Source of the DNA: Mesorhizobium norvegicum
GTDB lineage: Bacteria; Pseudomonadota; Alphaproteobacteria; Rhizobiales; Rhizobiaceae
Assembly: GCF_004919685.1 (NCBI RefSeq)
Contig: NZ_SMYZ01000086.1
Span: 1 to 64,000 of the forward strand
Length of the DNA stretch: 64,000 nt
Direction: 5' to 3'
Shown here: positions 34,196 through 44,714 of the stretch, in pieces
Layout of the letters: each line of letters opens with the position of its first letter
Numbering within the stretch: the stretch's first letter is position 1
Program-made: the position numbers and the translations under genes
The notes under the pieces: model-generated
Told to the model about the DNA's origin: nothing
Seen by the model: the letters and a program-made list of their open reading frames with translations, nothing else
Database searches by the model: none

Positions 34196-34963
34196 ATGAC
34201 ACCAGGAATTCGCCCGCTCGTCGCCGGCAACTGGAAAATGAACGGCACCAGTGCCTCGCTCAACGAACTCAGGATGATCGGCAACGGTTTCATGAGCGGA
34301 CTCGATGCGGAGACCGAAGCGCTGGTTTGCGTTCCCGCGACCCTGCTTGCCCACGCCGCGGAGATCCTGTCGCGCACGCCGGTCCATGCCGGCGGTGAGG
34401 ATTGCCACACCAAGGAGAGCGGCGCCTACACCGGCTGCATCTCGGCGGAAATGCTGAAAGATGCCGGCGCGAGCCATGTCATTGTCGGCCATTCCGAATG
34501 CCGCGAGCAACGGGGCGAGGATGACGCAACGGTCCAGGCCAAGGCATCCGCCGCCTGGCGTGCCGGGCTTGTGGCCATCATTTGCATTGGCGAGACGCAG
34601 CAGCAGCGTGAGGCGGGCGCGACGCTCGACGTGCTGTCGCGGCAGGTCGACGGCTCGGTGCCGCCAAGCGCCACCTCGTCCAACACCATCATTGCCTATG
34701 AGCCGGTATGGGCGATCGGCACCGGCCTGACGCCGACCGCCGCCGATGTGGCCGAAGCACACGCACATATCCGCGAAAAGCTTTCGGAAAAGCTCGGCAG
34801 CGTCGCGGCGAAAGTGCGCATTCTCTATGGTGGCTCGGTCAAGCCCTCCAACGCGGTCGAACTGCTCGGCGTCAGGAATGTCGACGGCGCCCTGGTCGGT
34901 GGCGCCAGCCTGAAAGCGGCTGATTTTCTCGCCATCGCCGAGGCTTATCGCAATATCGGTTGA
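34196..34963 (+). CDS. tpiA: Triosephosphate isomerase
   Basis: TpiA interconverts dihydroxyacetone phosphate and glyceraldehyde 3-phosphate. The 255-residue TIM barrel has Lys14 (GNWKMNG), the electrophile His99 (VIVGHSECR), the base Glu169 (IAYEPVWAIGTG) and the phosphate-binding ILYGGSVKP and LVGGASLKA motifs. GGAGGAG precedes the ATG. It is divergent from ppiD across 144 bp. Rhizobia often have a second TPI linked to erythritol use; this one lies with housekeeping genes. Confidence 0.96.
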   Translation: MTPGIRPLVAGNWKMNGTSASLNELRMIGNGFMSGLDAETEALVCVPATLLAHAAEILSRTPVHAGGEDCHTKESGAYTGCISAEMLKDAGASHVIVGHSECREQRGEDDATVQAKASAAWRAGLVAIICIGETQQQREAGATLDVLSRQVDGSVPPSATSSNTIIAYEPVWAIGTGLTPTAADVAEAHAHIREKLSEKLGSVAAKVRILYGGSVKPSNAVELLGVRNVDGALVGGASLKAADFLAIAEAYRNIG

Positions 34964-35133
34964 AGACATTCGCCCCGCTGGACAGGGCTTCCGGTGCCGG
35001 AAATCGTTGCAAAGGGCGGGTTGCTTCCCATATTCCGGCCACGGGCTTGGAAATGCCGTCAAAGCATTGTATTGAGCCGCCTCCAATTCACCGGTCGTGT
35101 CCGCGGCCGGGCAAGGCCTTGCCAGGATAAACT

Positions 35134-35607
35134 ATGGAAACCGTACTGATCGTCATCCATCTCATGGTCGTGCTCGCCCTTGTCGGCGTGGTGCTGCTGC
35201 AGCGTTCCGAAGGCGGTGGCCTCGGCATCGGTGGCGGATCCGGCTTCATGACCGCGCGTGGTGCTGCCAATGCGCTGACGCGTGCGACGGCGATCCTGGC
35301 GGCTGCCTTCTTCGCCACGTCGCTGACACTGTCGATCGTTGCCCGCTACGGCGAGAAGCCGATAGACATCCTCGACCGTGTGCCGGCGACATCCGATGGT
35401 GCGGCAGGCAAGGGCGTGCTCAACCAATTGCCCGGCACGACCACCCCGGCGCCCGCCGGCAACGCCACGCCGACGCCGCCATCCGGCAACGACGCCGCGG
35501 CTCCGGCGGCTGCCCCGGCCACGGCGCCTGCCGCTGGTTCGACGCCGCCGGCAACCAATGGCGCCGCTCCCGCCGCGCCGGCGACCCCGCAGGTCCCGAA
35601 CCAGTAG
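35134..35607 (+). CDS. secG: Preprotein translocase subunit SecG
   Basis: SecG is a small accessory subunit of the SecYEG translocon in the inner membrane. The 157-residue protein has two membrane helices (about 2-22 and 52-70) around the conserved LLQRSEGGGLGIGGGSGFM loop. A low-complexity tail of Ala, Pro and Thr follows (about 85-157), typical of alphaproteobacterial SecG. The order tpiA-secG-pyrG is conserved in relatives, here with an L,D-transpeptidase gene between secG and pyrG. Confidence 0.93.
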   Translation: METVLIVIHLMVVLALVGVVLLQRSEGGGLGIGGGSGFMTARGAANALTRATAILAAAFFATSLTLSIVARYGEKPIDILDRVPATSDGAAGKGVLNQLPGTTTPAPAGNATPTPPSGNDAAAPAAAPATAPAAGSTPPATNGAAPAAPATPQVPNQ

Positions 35608-35688
35608 TCTTCGGCGCCTGAAGCCACGATCTGTGGTCGTTTGAACACAGTCGCGGCAAATGCAGCAAAATCACCAAGATTCGACTGG

Positions 35689-35736
35689 GTGAGGCACGAC
35701 CTCACGCTTGAGGCGTCCGCGCTTATTCGACTATAG
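35689..35736 (+). promoter_or_regulatory. L,D-transpeptidase promoter with adjoining palindrome
   Basis: CTTGAG (35707-35712) and CTATAG (35731-35736) are separated by 18 bases, a good match to the rhizobial promoter pattern. Directly upstream is the perfect inverted repeat GTGAGG-CACGA-CCTCAC (35689-35705), which could be a regulator site. The identity of such a regulator is unknown. Confidence 0.5.
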
Positions 35737-35818
35737 ATTGCGCGCGGCATTTCCGGCGCCCTTGGGGGGCGCTGGGCGACGCCGTGGGCAACAAGCATAG
35801 AACGATCGGATCTTCGCC

Positions 35819-36943
35819 ATGCAGCTTCGCAGCTTCATTTTCCTGGGACTTTGCGCCGCACTCGGCATGAGTTCCCCAGCCTTCGCCGGCGCGCCGGCAA
35901 ATATGGCCGCACCTTCAGTTGAGAAAACCGGCGCCATCAATGTCGCCGTCAAGAGTGATGCGTCGCAATTGAAGCTTCTCAAGAAGAAGAAAAACCCGAC
36001 GCCGGACGACCTCGCCCAGATCAAGAAGATCGAGGCCAAGATCGTTGCCGACAAGGAAGCCGCCAAAGCCAAGGCGCTCGAAGCCAGGAAACTGGCGATG
36101 CGCGAGGCGGCCAAGGCCAAGGCCGACGCGGAACGGCAGGCGTTCCTGGCCAAGAGGGGCAAGAGCACGCCGGCAACCGAGGTGGCCGATGCCAAGCCGG
36201 CCAAGAAGCAGGCGGCCAAGATCATCGAGCCAATCGAACCGATTGCGCCGATCCAGTCGGCCGAGCCGCTTCCGGCGGAGGCGATGAACGTCGCCTTGAC
36301 CGGCAACAATGGCGAGCTGCGCAGCGAGGTCATCGGCCAGAAGCAGCCGAGCAGCGGCGGTCTGTTCGCCGGTCTCTTCGGCGGCACCTCGTCCGGGTCG
36401 TCGATCTCATATCTTCCCGAGACACGGGCTCTCGACCAGGCTCTCGCCAAGAAGGAAGCCAAGAAGCAGTTCAAGGTGAAGCCGGAATTCGTGCCGCAGG
36501 ACGTGGAGTTTACCGGTTACGATGCCGGCACCATCGTCATCGACACCAGCGCGCGGCGCCTCTACCTCGTCGAATCGTCCTCCACCGCGAGGCGCTATGC
36601 CATTGCGGTCGGCCGCGAAGGCCTGCAGTTCAAGGGCACGGTTGCGGTCGGCGACAAGCAGGAATGGCCGCGCTGGATCCCGACGCTGGACATGCAGAAG
36701 CGCGAGCCGAAGCATTACGGCCAGTACAAGGACGGCATGCCCGGCGGTGGTCAGAATCCGCTCGGCGCGCGCGCCATCTATCTCTATGACGGCAAGAAGG
36801 ACACGCATCTGCGCATCCACGGCACCATCGCACCGCAGTCGATCGGAACCAGCGCCTCGAATGGCTGCTTCCGCATGATCAACGAGCACGTGATGGACCT
36901 TTACAGCCGCGTCAGGGTTGGCACCAAGGTCGTCATCATCTGA
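35819..36943 (+). CDS. L,D-transpeptidase (YkuD domain), periplasmic
   Basis: Members of this family make 3-3 peptidoglycan cross-links or attach proteins to the wall, which is important in polar-growing rhizobia. The 374-residue precursor has a signal peptide (cleavage after about ...SSPAFA, residue 23), a Lys/Ala-rich coiled-coil-like linker (about 50-115) and a C-terminal YkuD domain. The catalytic motif has His334 (RIHGTI) and Cys350 (ASNGCFRM). A strong terminator follows. Confidence 0.92.
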   Translation: MQLRSFIFLGLCAALGMSSPAFAGAPANMAAPSVEKTGAINVAVKSDASQLKLLKKKKNPTPDDLAQIKKIEAKIVADKEAAKAKALEARKLAMREAAKAKADAERQAFLAKRGKSTPATEVADAKPAKKQAAKIIEPIEPIAPIQSAEPLPAEAMNVALTGNNGELRSEVIGQKQPSSGGLFAGLFGGTSSGSSISYLPETRALDQALAKKEAKKQFKVKPEFVPQDVEFTGYDAGTIVIDTSARRLYLVESSSTARRYAIAVGREGLQFKGTVAVGDKQEWPRWIPTLDMQKREPKHYGQYKDGMPGGGQNPLGARAIYLYDGKKDTHLRIHGTIAPQSIGTSASNGCFRMINEHVMDLYSRVRVGTKVVII

Positions 36944-36962
36944 CGTTTTCGTCATCCTGCCG

Positions 36963-36993
36963 AAAGGGCCGGCTCAGCCGGCCCTTTTGTTTT
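36963..36993 (+). terminator. Intrinsic terminator after the L,D-transpeptidase gene
   Basis: AAAGGGCCGGCT and AGCCGGCCCTTT form a near-perfect hairpin around a small CTCAG loop. It is followed by the T-rich tail TTTTGTTTT. It starts 20 bp after the stop codon and is the clearest rho-independent terminator in the window. Confidence 0.85.
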
Positions 36994-37023
36994 GCCCTGT
37001 TCACGACCCAAGCGCCTTCTTGG

Positions 37024-37049
37024 GAAAAAACCTTCGCGGTGGTTTTTTC
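37024..37049 (+). promoter_or_regulatory. A6/T6 hairpin in the pyrG leader
   Basis: GAAAAAACC and GGTTTTTTC are perfect 9-bp arms around an 8-nt loop, ending 40 bp upstream of the pyrG start. The T6 run lies within the 3' arm rather than after it. It may be a weak terminator, an attenuator or a slippage-prone site for nucleotide control of CTP synthase. The role is an inference. Confidence 0.4.
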
Positions 37050-37089
37050 TCTGGCGGAATCAATCCGGCCGCGTTAAGCGATGACTCCC

Positions 37090-38718
<1,629 letters not shown>

Positions 38719-38735
38719 CAACCAGGCTGGCGGTA

Positions 38736-39275
38736 ATGCAGACCTATGTCGCGCTGCTTTACAGCATCATCCTGAGTGAGGGGCGACGGCTCGTCATGGC
38801 CGATCTCAAGGCCATGGCGGAACAACTCGGGCTGAAGAACCCGCGCACGCTGGTGGCGACAGGCAATTTGGTCTTCGAGGCGCGGGCGACTGATATCGCC
38901 GATCTGGAACAGCGGCTGGAAGCAGCCTTCGAAAAGACCTTCGGCCGCCATGTCGATATCATCGTGCGTGGTGCCGAGGACTGGCTGAAGCTTGCCGCGG
39001 CCAATCCGTTCCCGGCCGAATCCGCCGAGGCGGGCGATCAGGTGGCCGTACGCGTGATGCGCGCGCCAGCGCCCATGGAGGCCGTGACGAGGCTCCAGGC
39101 CTATGCCGACAAGGACGAGAAAGTGACTTCGGTCGGCGGCGACATCTGGGTCGTCTTTTCGCGCGCGAGGCCAAGTTCGCGGCTGCTTGCGGCGATGAAC
39201 CACAAGCGCATGGGCACCGGCACTTCGCGCAACTGGAACACGGTGCGCAGACTGGCCGAGATGGTGGACGGATAG
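38736..39275 (+). CDS. DUF1697 family protein
   Basis: This 179-residue protein begins MQTYVALLYSIILSEGRRLVM, a variant of the family start in which YVALLRGINVGG is usual. It continues with the conserved PRTLVATGNLVFEA and ends with GTSRNWNTVRRLAEM. The function of the family is unknown. It follows pyrG by 17 bp and could be co-transcribed. The usual glycine-rich GINVGG loop is not preserved here. Confidence 0.8.
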   Translation: MQTYVALLYSIILSEGRRLVMADLKAMAEQLGLKNPRTLVATGNLVFEARATDIADLEQRLEAAFEKTFGRHVDIIVRGAEDWLKLAAANPFPAESAEAGDQVAVRVMRAPAPMEAVTRLQAYADKDEKVTSVGGDIWVVFSRARPSSRLLAAMNHKRMGTGTSRNWNTVRRLAEMVDG

Positions 39276-39280
39276 GGTCT

Positions 39281-39426
39281 TCCCTTCTCCCCCTGTGGGA
39301 GAAGGTGTCGCCGAAGGCGACGGATGAGGGGTGTTCCAGCTTGGCATCGACGGCATTCCGTCACGCACCCCTCAACCGTCTCGGCGCTGCGCGCCGATCC
39401 ACCTTCTCCCACAAGGGGAGAAGGGA
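39281..39426. repeat. 146-bp palindromic mosaic repeat
   Basis: Terminal 26-bp arms (39281-39306 and 39401-39426) are inverted repeats with a single mismatch, built around CTTCTCCC and GGGAGAAG. Inside are a GTCGCC-GAA-GGCGAC hairpin and a perfect TCGGCGC-TGC-GCGCCGA hairpin. Such CTTCTCCC-containing mosaics are frequent between rhizobial genes. This one lies exactly between two convergent stop codons and may terminate transcription both ways. Confidence 0.8.
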
Positions 39427-39434
39427 AAAGTGCG

Positions 39435-40892
39435 TCAAGCCTTTGCCGTCTTCGCTCCAGCGCCGAGGGCGGCGGTGCGCAGCACGTAGTAGATGATGCC
39501 GCCGATCGCCACGCCGAAGAACCAGCCATAGACGCCCCACCACGACGGCAGCCAGTTGGTGAAGTTGGGCAGGATCGACGAGAAGGTCGCGCCGATGCTG
39601 GCGGCGATGAAGGCATTGACGTGCCAGCCGCCCTGGAAGCGGAACTCGCCATCCTCGCGATACAGCGCCTCGACGTCGACCTCGCCTTTGCGGATCAGGT
39701 AGTAATCGACCATCATGACGCCGAAGATCGGTCCCATCGTCGCGCCGATGATATTGACGAAATGCGCGGCGCCGCCGTCCCACGGCGCGAAAGGGTAGAG
39801 CAGCAGCGCGATCACGGCCGCGATGTAGCCACCCTTCTTGAAATCGATCTGACGCGGGAAGACGTTGGAGAAATCGAAGGCCGGAGACACGAAGTTCGCA
39901 ACGACATTGATGCCCAGCGTCGCAACCGCGAAGGTCAAGGCAGCGAGCGCCGCCAGGAACCAGCTGTCGAACTTGGCCGAGATCTGGTCGGGGTGCAGCA
40001 ACACTTCGTGATAGACGTCGTAGGCGGCAATGGTGGTGACGCCGGCGACCAGCGAGAACAGGATGAGGTTGACCGGCAGGCCCCAGATGTTGCCTTTCCG
40101 CAGCGACGCCTGGTCGGGCGCATAGCGCGCGAAATCACAGAAGTTGAGATAGAGCGCCGAGAAATAGGTCACCCAGATCGCGGCCACCGCAAACAGCGCT
40201 GTCCACGAGCCCGGCGTGCCCGGCACGCCGGCATCCTTGGTCTTCTCCAGGAGCACATCCATCGGAATGTCGCTGGTAAAGGCAAAGCTCCCCGATTTGA
40301 CGCAGAGATAGATGGCCAGGAGCAGCATCATCACCCAGACGGCGGGCCCCGCCCAATCCTGGAACCGGCGCACGGTTTCCATGCCACGCTGGATGATCAG
40401 CAGCTGCAGCGCCCAGATGACGACGAAGCAGATTACTTCCAGCCCGGAATGGCCGAGGAAATGTGTGTTGGCGTTGAAGTCGGCGAACCATTGCGAGCGG
40501 ATCAGCAGCGCCATGATGGCGCCTGAGGCGGCGGCCGTCTGTGCGCCATACCAGAAGCAGGCGACGATAGCACGCACCAGTGCCGGTATGTTGGCGCCCC
40601 ATATGCCAAAGGAAGCGCGCGCCAGCACGGGGTAGGGCACGCCGGTCTTCACGCCGGCATAGCCGACCATGTTCATCAGCACGTAGATGATCAGCGAGCC
40701 GATGCCGATGGCGATGATGAAATTGACGAAGCCGCCGCAGAACAGGAACAGGCTGGCGGCGAGATAATAGCCCCACAAGCTATGGACGTCCGACGTCCAG
40801 ACGTTGAAGATCGAAAACGGCCCCCAGTTTCGAACCTTGGCCGGAGCCAGATCCTCGTTGTACAGGTCAGGCGATGCGCCTTCTATGGTCAC
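39435..40892 (-). CDS. NCS1-family nucleobase/hydantoin-type permease
   Basis: This 485-residue inner-membrane symporter has about 12 hydrophobic helices and belongs to the NCS1 (Mhp1/CodB-like) family, which takes up cytosine, uracil, allantoin, hydantoin or thiamine. The N-terminal VRNWGPFSIFNVWTSDVHS segment and YPVLARASFGIWGANIPALVRA are family hallmarks. The GTG at 40892 is preferred because GGGGAGGA lies 8-9 nt upstream; an upstream GTG at 40919 is possible. No catabolic gene is adjacent, so the substrate is not predictable. Confidence 0.87.
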   Translation of the reverse strand: MTIEGASPDLYNEDLAPAKVRNWGPFSIFNVWTSDVHSLWGYYLAASLFLFCGGFVNFIIAIGIGSLIIYVLMNMVGYAGVKTGVPYPVLARASFGIWGANIPALVRAIVACFWYGAQTAAASGAIMALLIRSQWFADFNANTHFLGHSGLEVICFVVIWALQLLIIQRGMETVRRFQDWAGPAVWVMMLLLAIYLCVKSGSFAFTSDIPMDVLLEKTKDAGVPGTPGSWTALFAVAAIWVTYFSALYLNFCDFARYAPDQASLRKGNIWGLPVNLILFSLVAGVTTIAAYDVYHEVLLHPDQISAKFDSWFLAALAALTFAVATLGINVVANFVSPAFDFSNVFPRQIDFKKGGYIAAVIALLLYPFAPWDGGAAHFVNIIGATMGPIFGVMMVDYYLIRKGEVDVEALYREDGEFRFQGGWHVNAFIAASIGATFSSILPNFTNWLPSWWGVYGWFFGVAIGGIIYYVLRTAALGAGAKTAKA

Positions 40893-41099
40893 TGCAATAT
40901 CCTCCCCTTGATTGGCCACGCGCCTCCACGCGATGACCGTGCAGGTTAAGCCTGACGCTGGGGAACCGGCAACCGATCCATTTGCCGGCTTTGGGCTTAA
41001 AGATATTCAATGCGAACCCCGATTATCGAGGGGTCGCAATGGTGGGCCGCTGTTGAATGCCACCGGTCGGGTGATTCGAATTTCGGTAATAGCGGCAAC
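40893..41099. other. Gap between NCS1 permease and LysR gene
   Basis: This stretch of about 207 bp contains the upstream region of the permease and the 3' flank of the LysR gene. Apart from an imperfect CCCCGATTATCGAGGGG dyad (about 41016-41034) and the permease ribosome binding site, nothing was recognised. Confidence 0.3.
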
Positions 41100-42002
41100 C
41101 TAAGTGATGGCCATCACCCGCTTATGGTCCTCGACTTCCGACAACAGCCAGTCCTGAAACAGGCCGGTGCCCGGCTTGTTGCCGATGCTGCGGCGCTGAT
41201 GCAGGTAGATGCCGGCCGGATAAGTATGACGGGCCTGAAACGGCGCGACAAGTTTGCCTTGCTGCAGAAAATCCTGGGCCATCATCGTGTCGGCAAGCGC
41301 TATTCCGGCGCCATTGATCGCCTCGCGCATGATCAGCGTGCAGTCATCCAGCGTCGTACTGGATTTCGGCGTCGTGTCCAAAACGCCTTCCTGCTCCAGC
41401 CAACGCTTCCATCTCGTGCTCTCGCACTCATGGATCAGATGATGATTGACGAGATCGGCCGGCGATCGCAGTGGCACCGGCCCTTCGAGCAGTGAGGGTG
41501 CGCAGACCGGCGTCAGAACCAGCGGGATCATCAGCGTCAACGCCGGGCCGGCCTTGTAGACGAACTCGTCGACAATTGCCAAATCGAAGTTGGCGCGCTT
41601 GCCTGAGGTCGAGATCTCCAGCTCCACCGCCGGATGCAGCTTGCGAAAGTTCGGCAACCGGTCCGCCAGCCAAAGGTTCAGGACGGCCGGGACGCACAGG
41701 ACCCGGACACGCTGGGTCCTGCTATGGGTTGGACCATCGGCGAGGCTGACATCGTCAGTGGCGCGCCAGATGGCCTCGAACGCTTCGGAGAGGCTGCGCG
41801 CATAGTAGGAGCCGCGAATGGTCGGCGTTATCTGGCGAAAGCCGCGTTCGAACAGGTCCTGGCCGAGATTCCTTTCAAGCGCACGGATGTGGCGGCTGAC
41901 AGCCGAGGGCGTCAGATGCAACTCTTCCGCTGCGTCCTTGACGCTGCCGAGGCGAGCGGCGGCCTCGAAAGCGCGCATGCCGTTGAGTGAGGGTAGGGCC
42001 AT
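41100..42002 (-). CDS. LysR-family regulator (GcvA-like) of the peptide-use operon
   Basis: This 300-residue regulator starts LPSLNGMRAFEAAARLGSVKDAAEELH, the N-terminus typical of the GcvA-like group, with the helix-turn-helix at about 20-40. The C-terminal effector domain follows. An open extension to 42104 is not supported. It is transcribed divergently from the aminopeptidase/peptide-transport operon, with a perfect 10-bp-arm palindrome in between. That makes it the likely regulator of the operon, with a peptide or amino-acid-like inducer. Confidence 0.9.
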   Translation of the reverse strand: MALPSLNGMRAFEAAARLGSVKDAAEELHLTPSAVSRHIRALERNLGQDLFERGFRQITPTIRGSYYARSLSEAFEAIWRATDDVSLADGPTHSRTQRVRVLCVPAVLNLWLADRLPNFRKLHPAVELEISTSGKRANFDLAIVDEFVYKAGPALTLMIPLVLTPVCAPSLLEGPVPLRSPADLVNHHLIHECESTRWKRWLEQEGVLDTTPKSSTTLDDCTLIMREAINGAGIALADTMMAQDFLQQGKLVAPFQARHTYPAGIYLHQRRSIGNKPGTGLFQDWLLSEVEDHKRVMAIT

Positions 42003-42017
42003 TGGCCGATCATGAAT

Positions 42018-42044
42018 TGTCGATTGAGTTTTTGTCAATCGACA
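42018..42044. promoter_or_regulatory. LysR-type operator palindrome
   Basis: TGTCGATTGA (42018-42027) and TCAATCGACA (42035-42044) are perfect 10-bp arms separated by GTTTTTG. The core fits T-N11-A (T42025, A42037). It begins 15 bp upstream of the LysR start codon and faces the aminopeptidase operon. Confidence 0.7.
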
Positions 42045-42241
42045 TGGACAGAATTGGCGTTTGATCGCCTGCCCCATTAGGGGATACCCAAAAGGCAAGA
42101 GCAACTAAGTCGTCTCAAGAAAAGGACTATTCGGGACACCGGCACCATACCACCAACGGCGGAGATCGGCTTGACCGCTCTCCACCGGTGGACAGCGAAG
42201 CTTTGCCCGGTATCGCCGCAATTGGAGAGAACACCCAGCCT

Positions 42242-43801
42242 ATGCCTCAATCGCCAGCGCCGGTCTTCGAAACCGCGGACGAGATTTCAGCGGAAACCTC
42301 CGTCGTCGTGATTTTGCAAACTGCCCAAACAGGCTTTGGCCCCCGGGCGGCGGCTCTGGACGCGGAGATGAGCGGGATACTATCCCGTGCCTGCTCCGAC
42401 CCGGCCGCCTTGGCCGAATCCGGCGCCTGCGTCGATCTTATCGCCCCGCAAGCAGTATCGACCAAGCGCGTGATCGTCCTGGCCTTGGGCAAAGCTGAAG
42501 CCGTAACGACCCTGTCCCTGGCGCGCGCCGGCGGTTTGCTTGCCGCGCATCTGGAAGGCAAGGGGGAATGCGCGGCCACGCTGGTCCTCGACCCGATCGC
42601 CGGCGTCGACCTGCCCGCTGCCGAGATCCTGGCGCGCGTCGCGCTGGGCATGCGGTTGCGGCGCTATCGTTTCGACATGCGCAACCGGCGGCAAGGGGCG
42701 GGAGCGGATCGAACCTTGCGGGTGAAACTGGTCGGGGCAGGCGGACCGGACCTGACCTCGGCGCTGGCTCGGATCAATGCCATCGCGGATGGCGTCGAAT
42801 ATGCACGGACCCTGGTCAACCTGCCGCCGAACCATCTCCACCCCGACAATTTCCACGACCATCTGGAACCGCTGCGTGAAGCCGGTATCGACATCGAAAT
42901 GCTGGATGCCGCGCAACTGAAAGACCTCGGCATGAACGCGCTGCTGGCCGTTGGGTCGGGCTCGGCACGGCCGCCGCGGGTTGCCGTCCTGCGCTATCGC
43001 GGCAAGGGGGCTCCCGCCCAACCGCTCGCTTTCGTCGGCAAGGGCGTCTGTTTCGATTCGGGCGGCCTCTGCATCAAGGGCGGGACGCAGATGTTCGACA
43101 TGAAGGCCGACATGGGTGGGGCAGCGGCCGTGGTCGGCCTGCTGATAGCGCTCGCCCGACAAGGCAGCCCAGTACACGTTGTCGGCGTTCTTGGCATCGC
43201 CGAGAACATGCCGTCCGGCACCGCGCTCAAACCGCGCGACATCATCACGACTGCCTCGGGACAGACCGTGGAAGTGTTCGACACGGATGCGGAGGGGCGC
43301 CTGCTTCTGGCCGACTGCCTCCACTATGCAGCCACGCGTTTCAATCCTTCGGTGATCGTCGATCTGGCGACGCTGACCTATTCGGTGACGCGTGGCCTGG
43401 GATCGATATTCGCGGGCCTGTTCAGCACCGACGATGCCATCGCGTCACAGATGATCGCGGCCGGAGAAACGGTCGGCGAACGGTTCTGGCGGCTGCCGCT
43501 CGACCGGGCCTACGACGAGGGTCTGCAATCGCCGTTCGCGGATCTGCGGCATCACGCCAAGGACATGGAAGACGGCGATGCTCCCTACGCCGCGGCCTTC
43601 CTGCGTCATTTCACGGAAGATCGCCCCTGGGTGCATCTCGACATCGCCAGCAAGGAACTGACCGACACCGATCGGCCTCTTGGCAGGCAAGGTGCCACTG
43701 CCTTCGGCGTGCAGATGCTGGAAGAGTGGGTGCAGCAAAAACTAAGTCGCGTCACGAGCAACAAGATGCCTTCAAACGCTGGGAACCGGAATGTCGTCTG
43801 A
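42242..43801 (+). CDS. Leucyl aminopeptidase, M17 family
   Basis: This two-zinc aminopeptidase removes N-terminal residues from short peptides in the cytoplasm. The 519-residue protein has an N-terminal macro-like domain and a catalytic domain with metal ligands Lys267 and Asp272 (GKGVCFDSGG), Asp290 (MKADMGG) and Asp349/Glu351 (DTDAEGRL), plus Lys279 and Arg353. An upstream GTG at 42188 could add 18 residues. It starts an operon with an S33 hydrolase and a peptide ABC importer. The stop overlaps the next gene by 11 bases. Confidence 0.9.
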   Translation: MPQSPAPVFETADEISAETSVVVILQTAQTGFGPRAAALDAEMSGILSRACSDPAALAESGACVDLIAPQAVSTKRVIVLALGKAEAVTTLSLARAGGLLAAHLEGKGECAATLVLDPIAGVDLPAAEILARVALGMRLRRYRFDMRNRRQGAGADRTLRVKLVGAGGPDLTSALARINAIADGVEYARTLVNLPPNHLHPDNFHDHLEPLREAGIDIEMLDAAQLKDLGMNALLAVGSGSARPPRVAVLRYRGKGAPAQPLAFVGKGVCFDSGGLCIKGGTQMFDMKADMGGAAAVVGLLIALARQGSPVHVVGVLGIAENMPSGTALKPRDIITTASGQTVEVFDTDAEGRLLLADCLHYAATRFNPSVIVDLATLTYSVTRGLGSIFAGLFSTDDAIASQMIAAGETVGERFWRLPLDRAYDEGLQSPFADLRHHAKDMEDGDAPYAAAFLRHFTEDRPWVHLDIASKELTDTDRPLGRQGATAFGVQMLEEWVQQKLSRVTSNKMPSNAGNRNVV

Positions 43802-44696
43802 GATCATTGGCAGGGAAGGAAGAGCCCCCTTCGGCGCTTACGAGACCTGGTATCGGGTCAGTGGCGAACTCGGTGGCGAAAAGGCGCCTGTGGTGATCCT
43901 GCATGGCGGGCCGGGCGTCGCCCACAATTATGTCGACGCCTACAAGCTGCTTGCGCGAAGAGATCGCGCCGTCATCCACTACGACCAGTTGGGCTGCGGC
44001 AATTCCACCTTGCTGCCTGAGAAAGGCGCCGATTTCTGGACACCCCGGCTGTTCATCGACGAACTTGAAAACCTGGTCGACCATCTCGGCATTAGGACGG
44101 GCTTCCACGTGCTTGGCCAGAGCTGGGGCGGCATGCTGGGCGCCGAATATGCGGTCACGCGGCCACAGGGTCTGAAGTCGCTGACCATCGCCAACTCGCC
44201 GGCGTCCATGAAGCTGTGGGTCGAAGAGGCCAACCGGCTGCGAGCCGACCTGCCTGCGGATGTCCAGGAAACGCTGACCCGGCACGAGCAGGCCGGCACG
44301 ACGGACGATCCGGCCTACCAGGCGGCGACGATGGCGTTCTACGAGCGGCATGTCTGCCGGGTCGTGCCTTTCCCACCCGAGGTGACGGAGACCTTCGCCC
44401 AGGTTGTGCGCAATCCGACGGTCTATCATGTGATGAATGGGCCGAACGAGTTCCATGTCATCGGAACGCTGAAGAACTGGAGCATCGTCGACCGCCTGCC
44501 GGCCATCGACGTTCCCACATTGATCATCTCCGGACGTCACGACGAGGCCACGCCCGCGACCGTGCAGCCCTACAAGGACGGCATCAGAGGGTCGCGCTGG
44601 GAGATATTCGAGCATTCCAGCCACATGCCACATGTCGAAGAGCAAGATGCGTGCATGCGGGTGGTGGGAGACTTCCTGGACAACAACGACAACTGA
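43791..44696 (+). CDS. Proline iminopeptidase / L-amino acid amidase family (S33)
   Basis: This 301-residue alpha/beta hydrolase has the oxyanion motif LHGGPG, the nucleophile Ser in GQSWGGMLG, Asp in SGRHDEATP and His in SHMPHVEE. The family cleaves N-terminal proline or other residues from small peptides, or hydrolyses amino-acid amides. No signal peptide is present, so it acts on imported substrate. It lies between the M17 aminopeptidase and the ABC importer genes, supporting use of short peptides or amides. Confidence 0.87.
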   Translation: MSSEIIGREGRAPFGAYETWYRVSGELGGEKAPVVILHGGPGVAHNYVDAYKLLARRDRAVIHYDQLGCGNSTLLPEKGADFWTPRLFIDELENLVDHLGIRTGFHVLGQSWGGMLGAEYAVTRPQGLKSLTIANSPASMKLWVEEANRLRADLPADVQETLTRHEQAGTTDDPAYQAATMAFYERHVCRVVPFPPEVTETFAQVVRNPTVYHVMNGPNEFHVIGTLKNWSIVDRLPAIDVPTLIISGRHDEATPATVQPYKDGIRGSRWEIFEHSSHMPHVEEQDACMRVVGDFLDNNDN

Positions 44697-44714
44697 AAAA
44701 AGGGGAATCAAAAC

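Noticed and set aside
34052..35086. N-terminal extension of ppiD by 345 codons
   Set aside because: It runs antisense through tpiA and its low-complexity sequence is not part of the family; the start at 34051 gives the expected membrane anchor.
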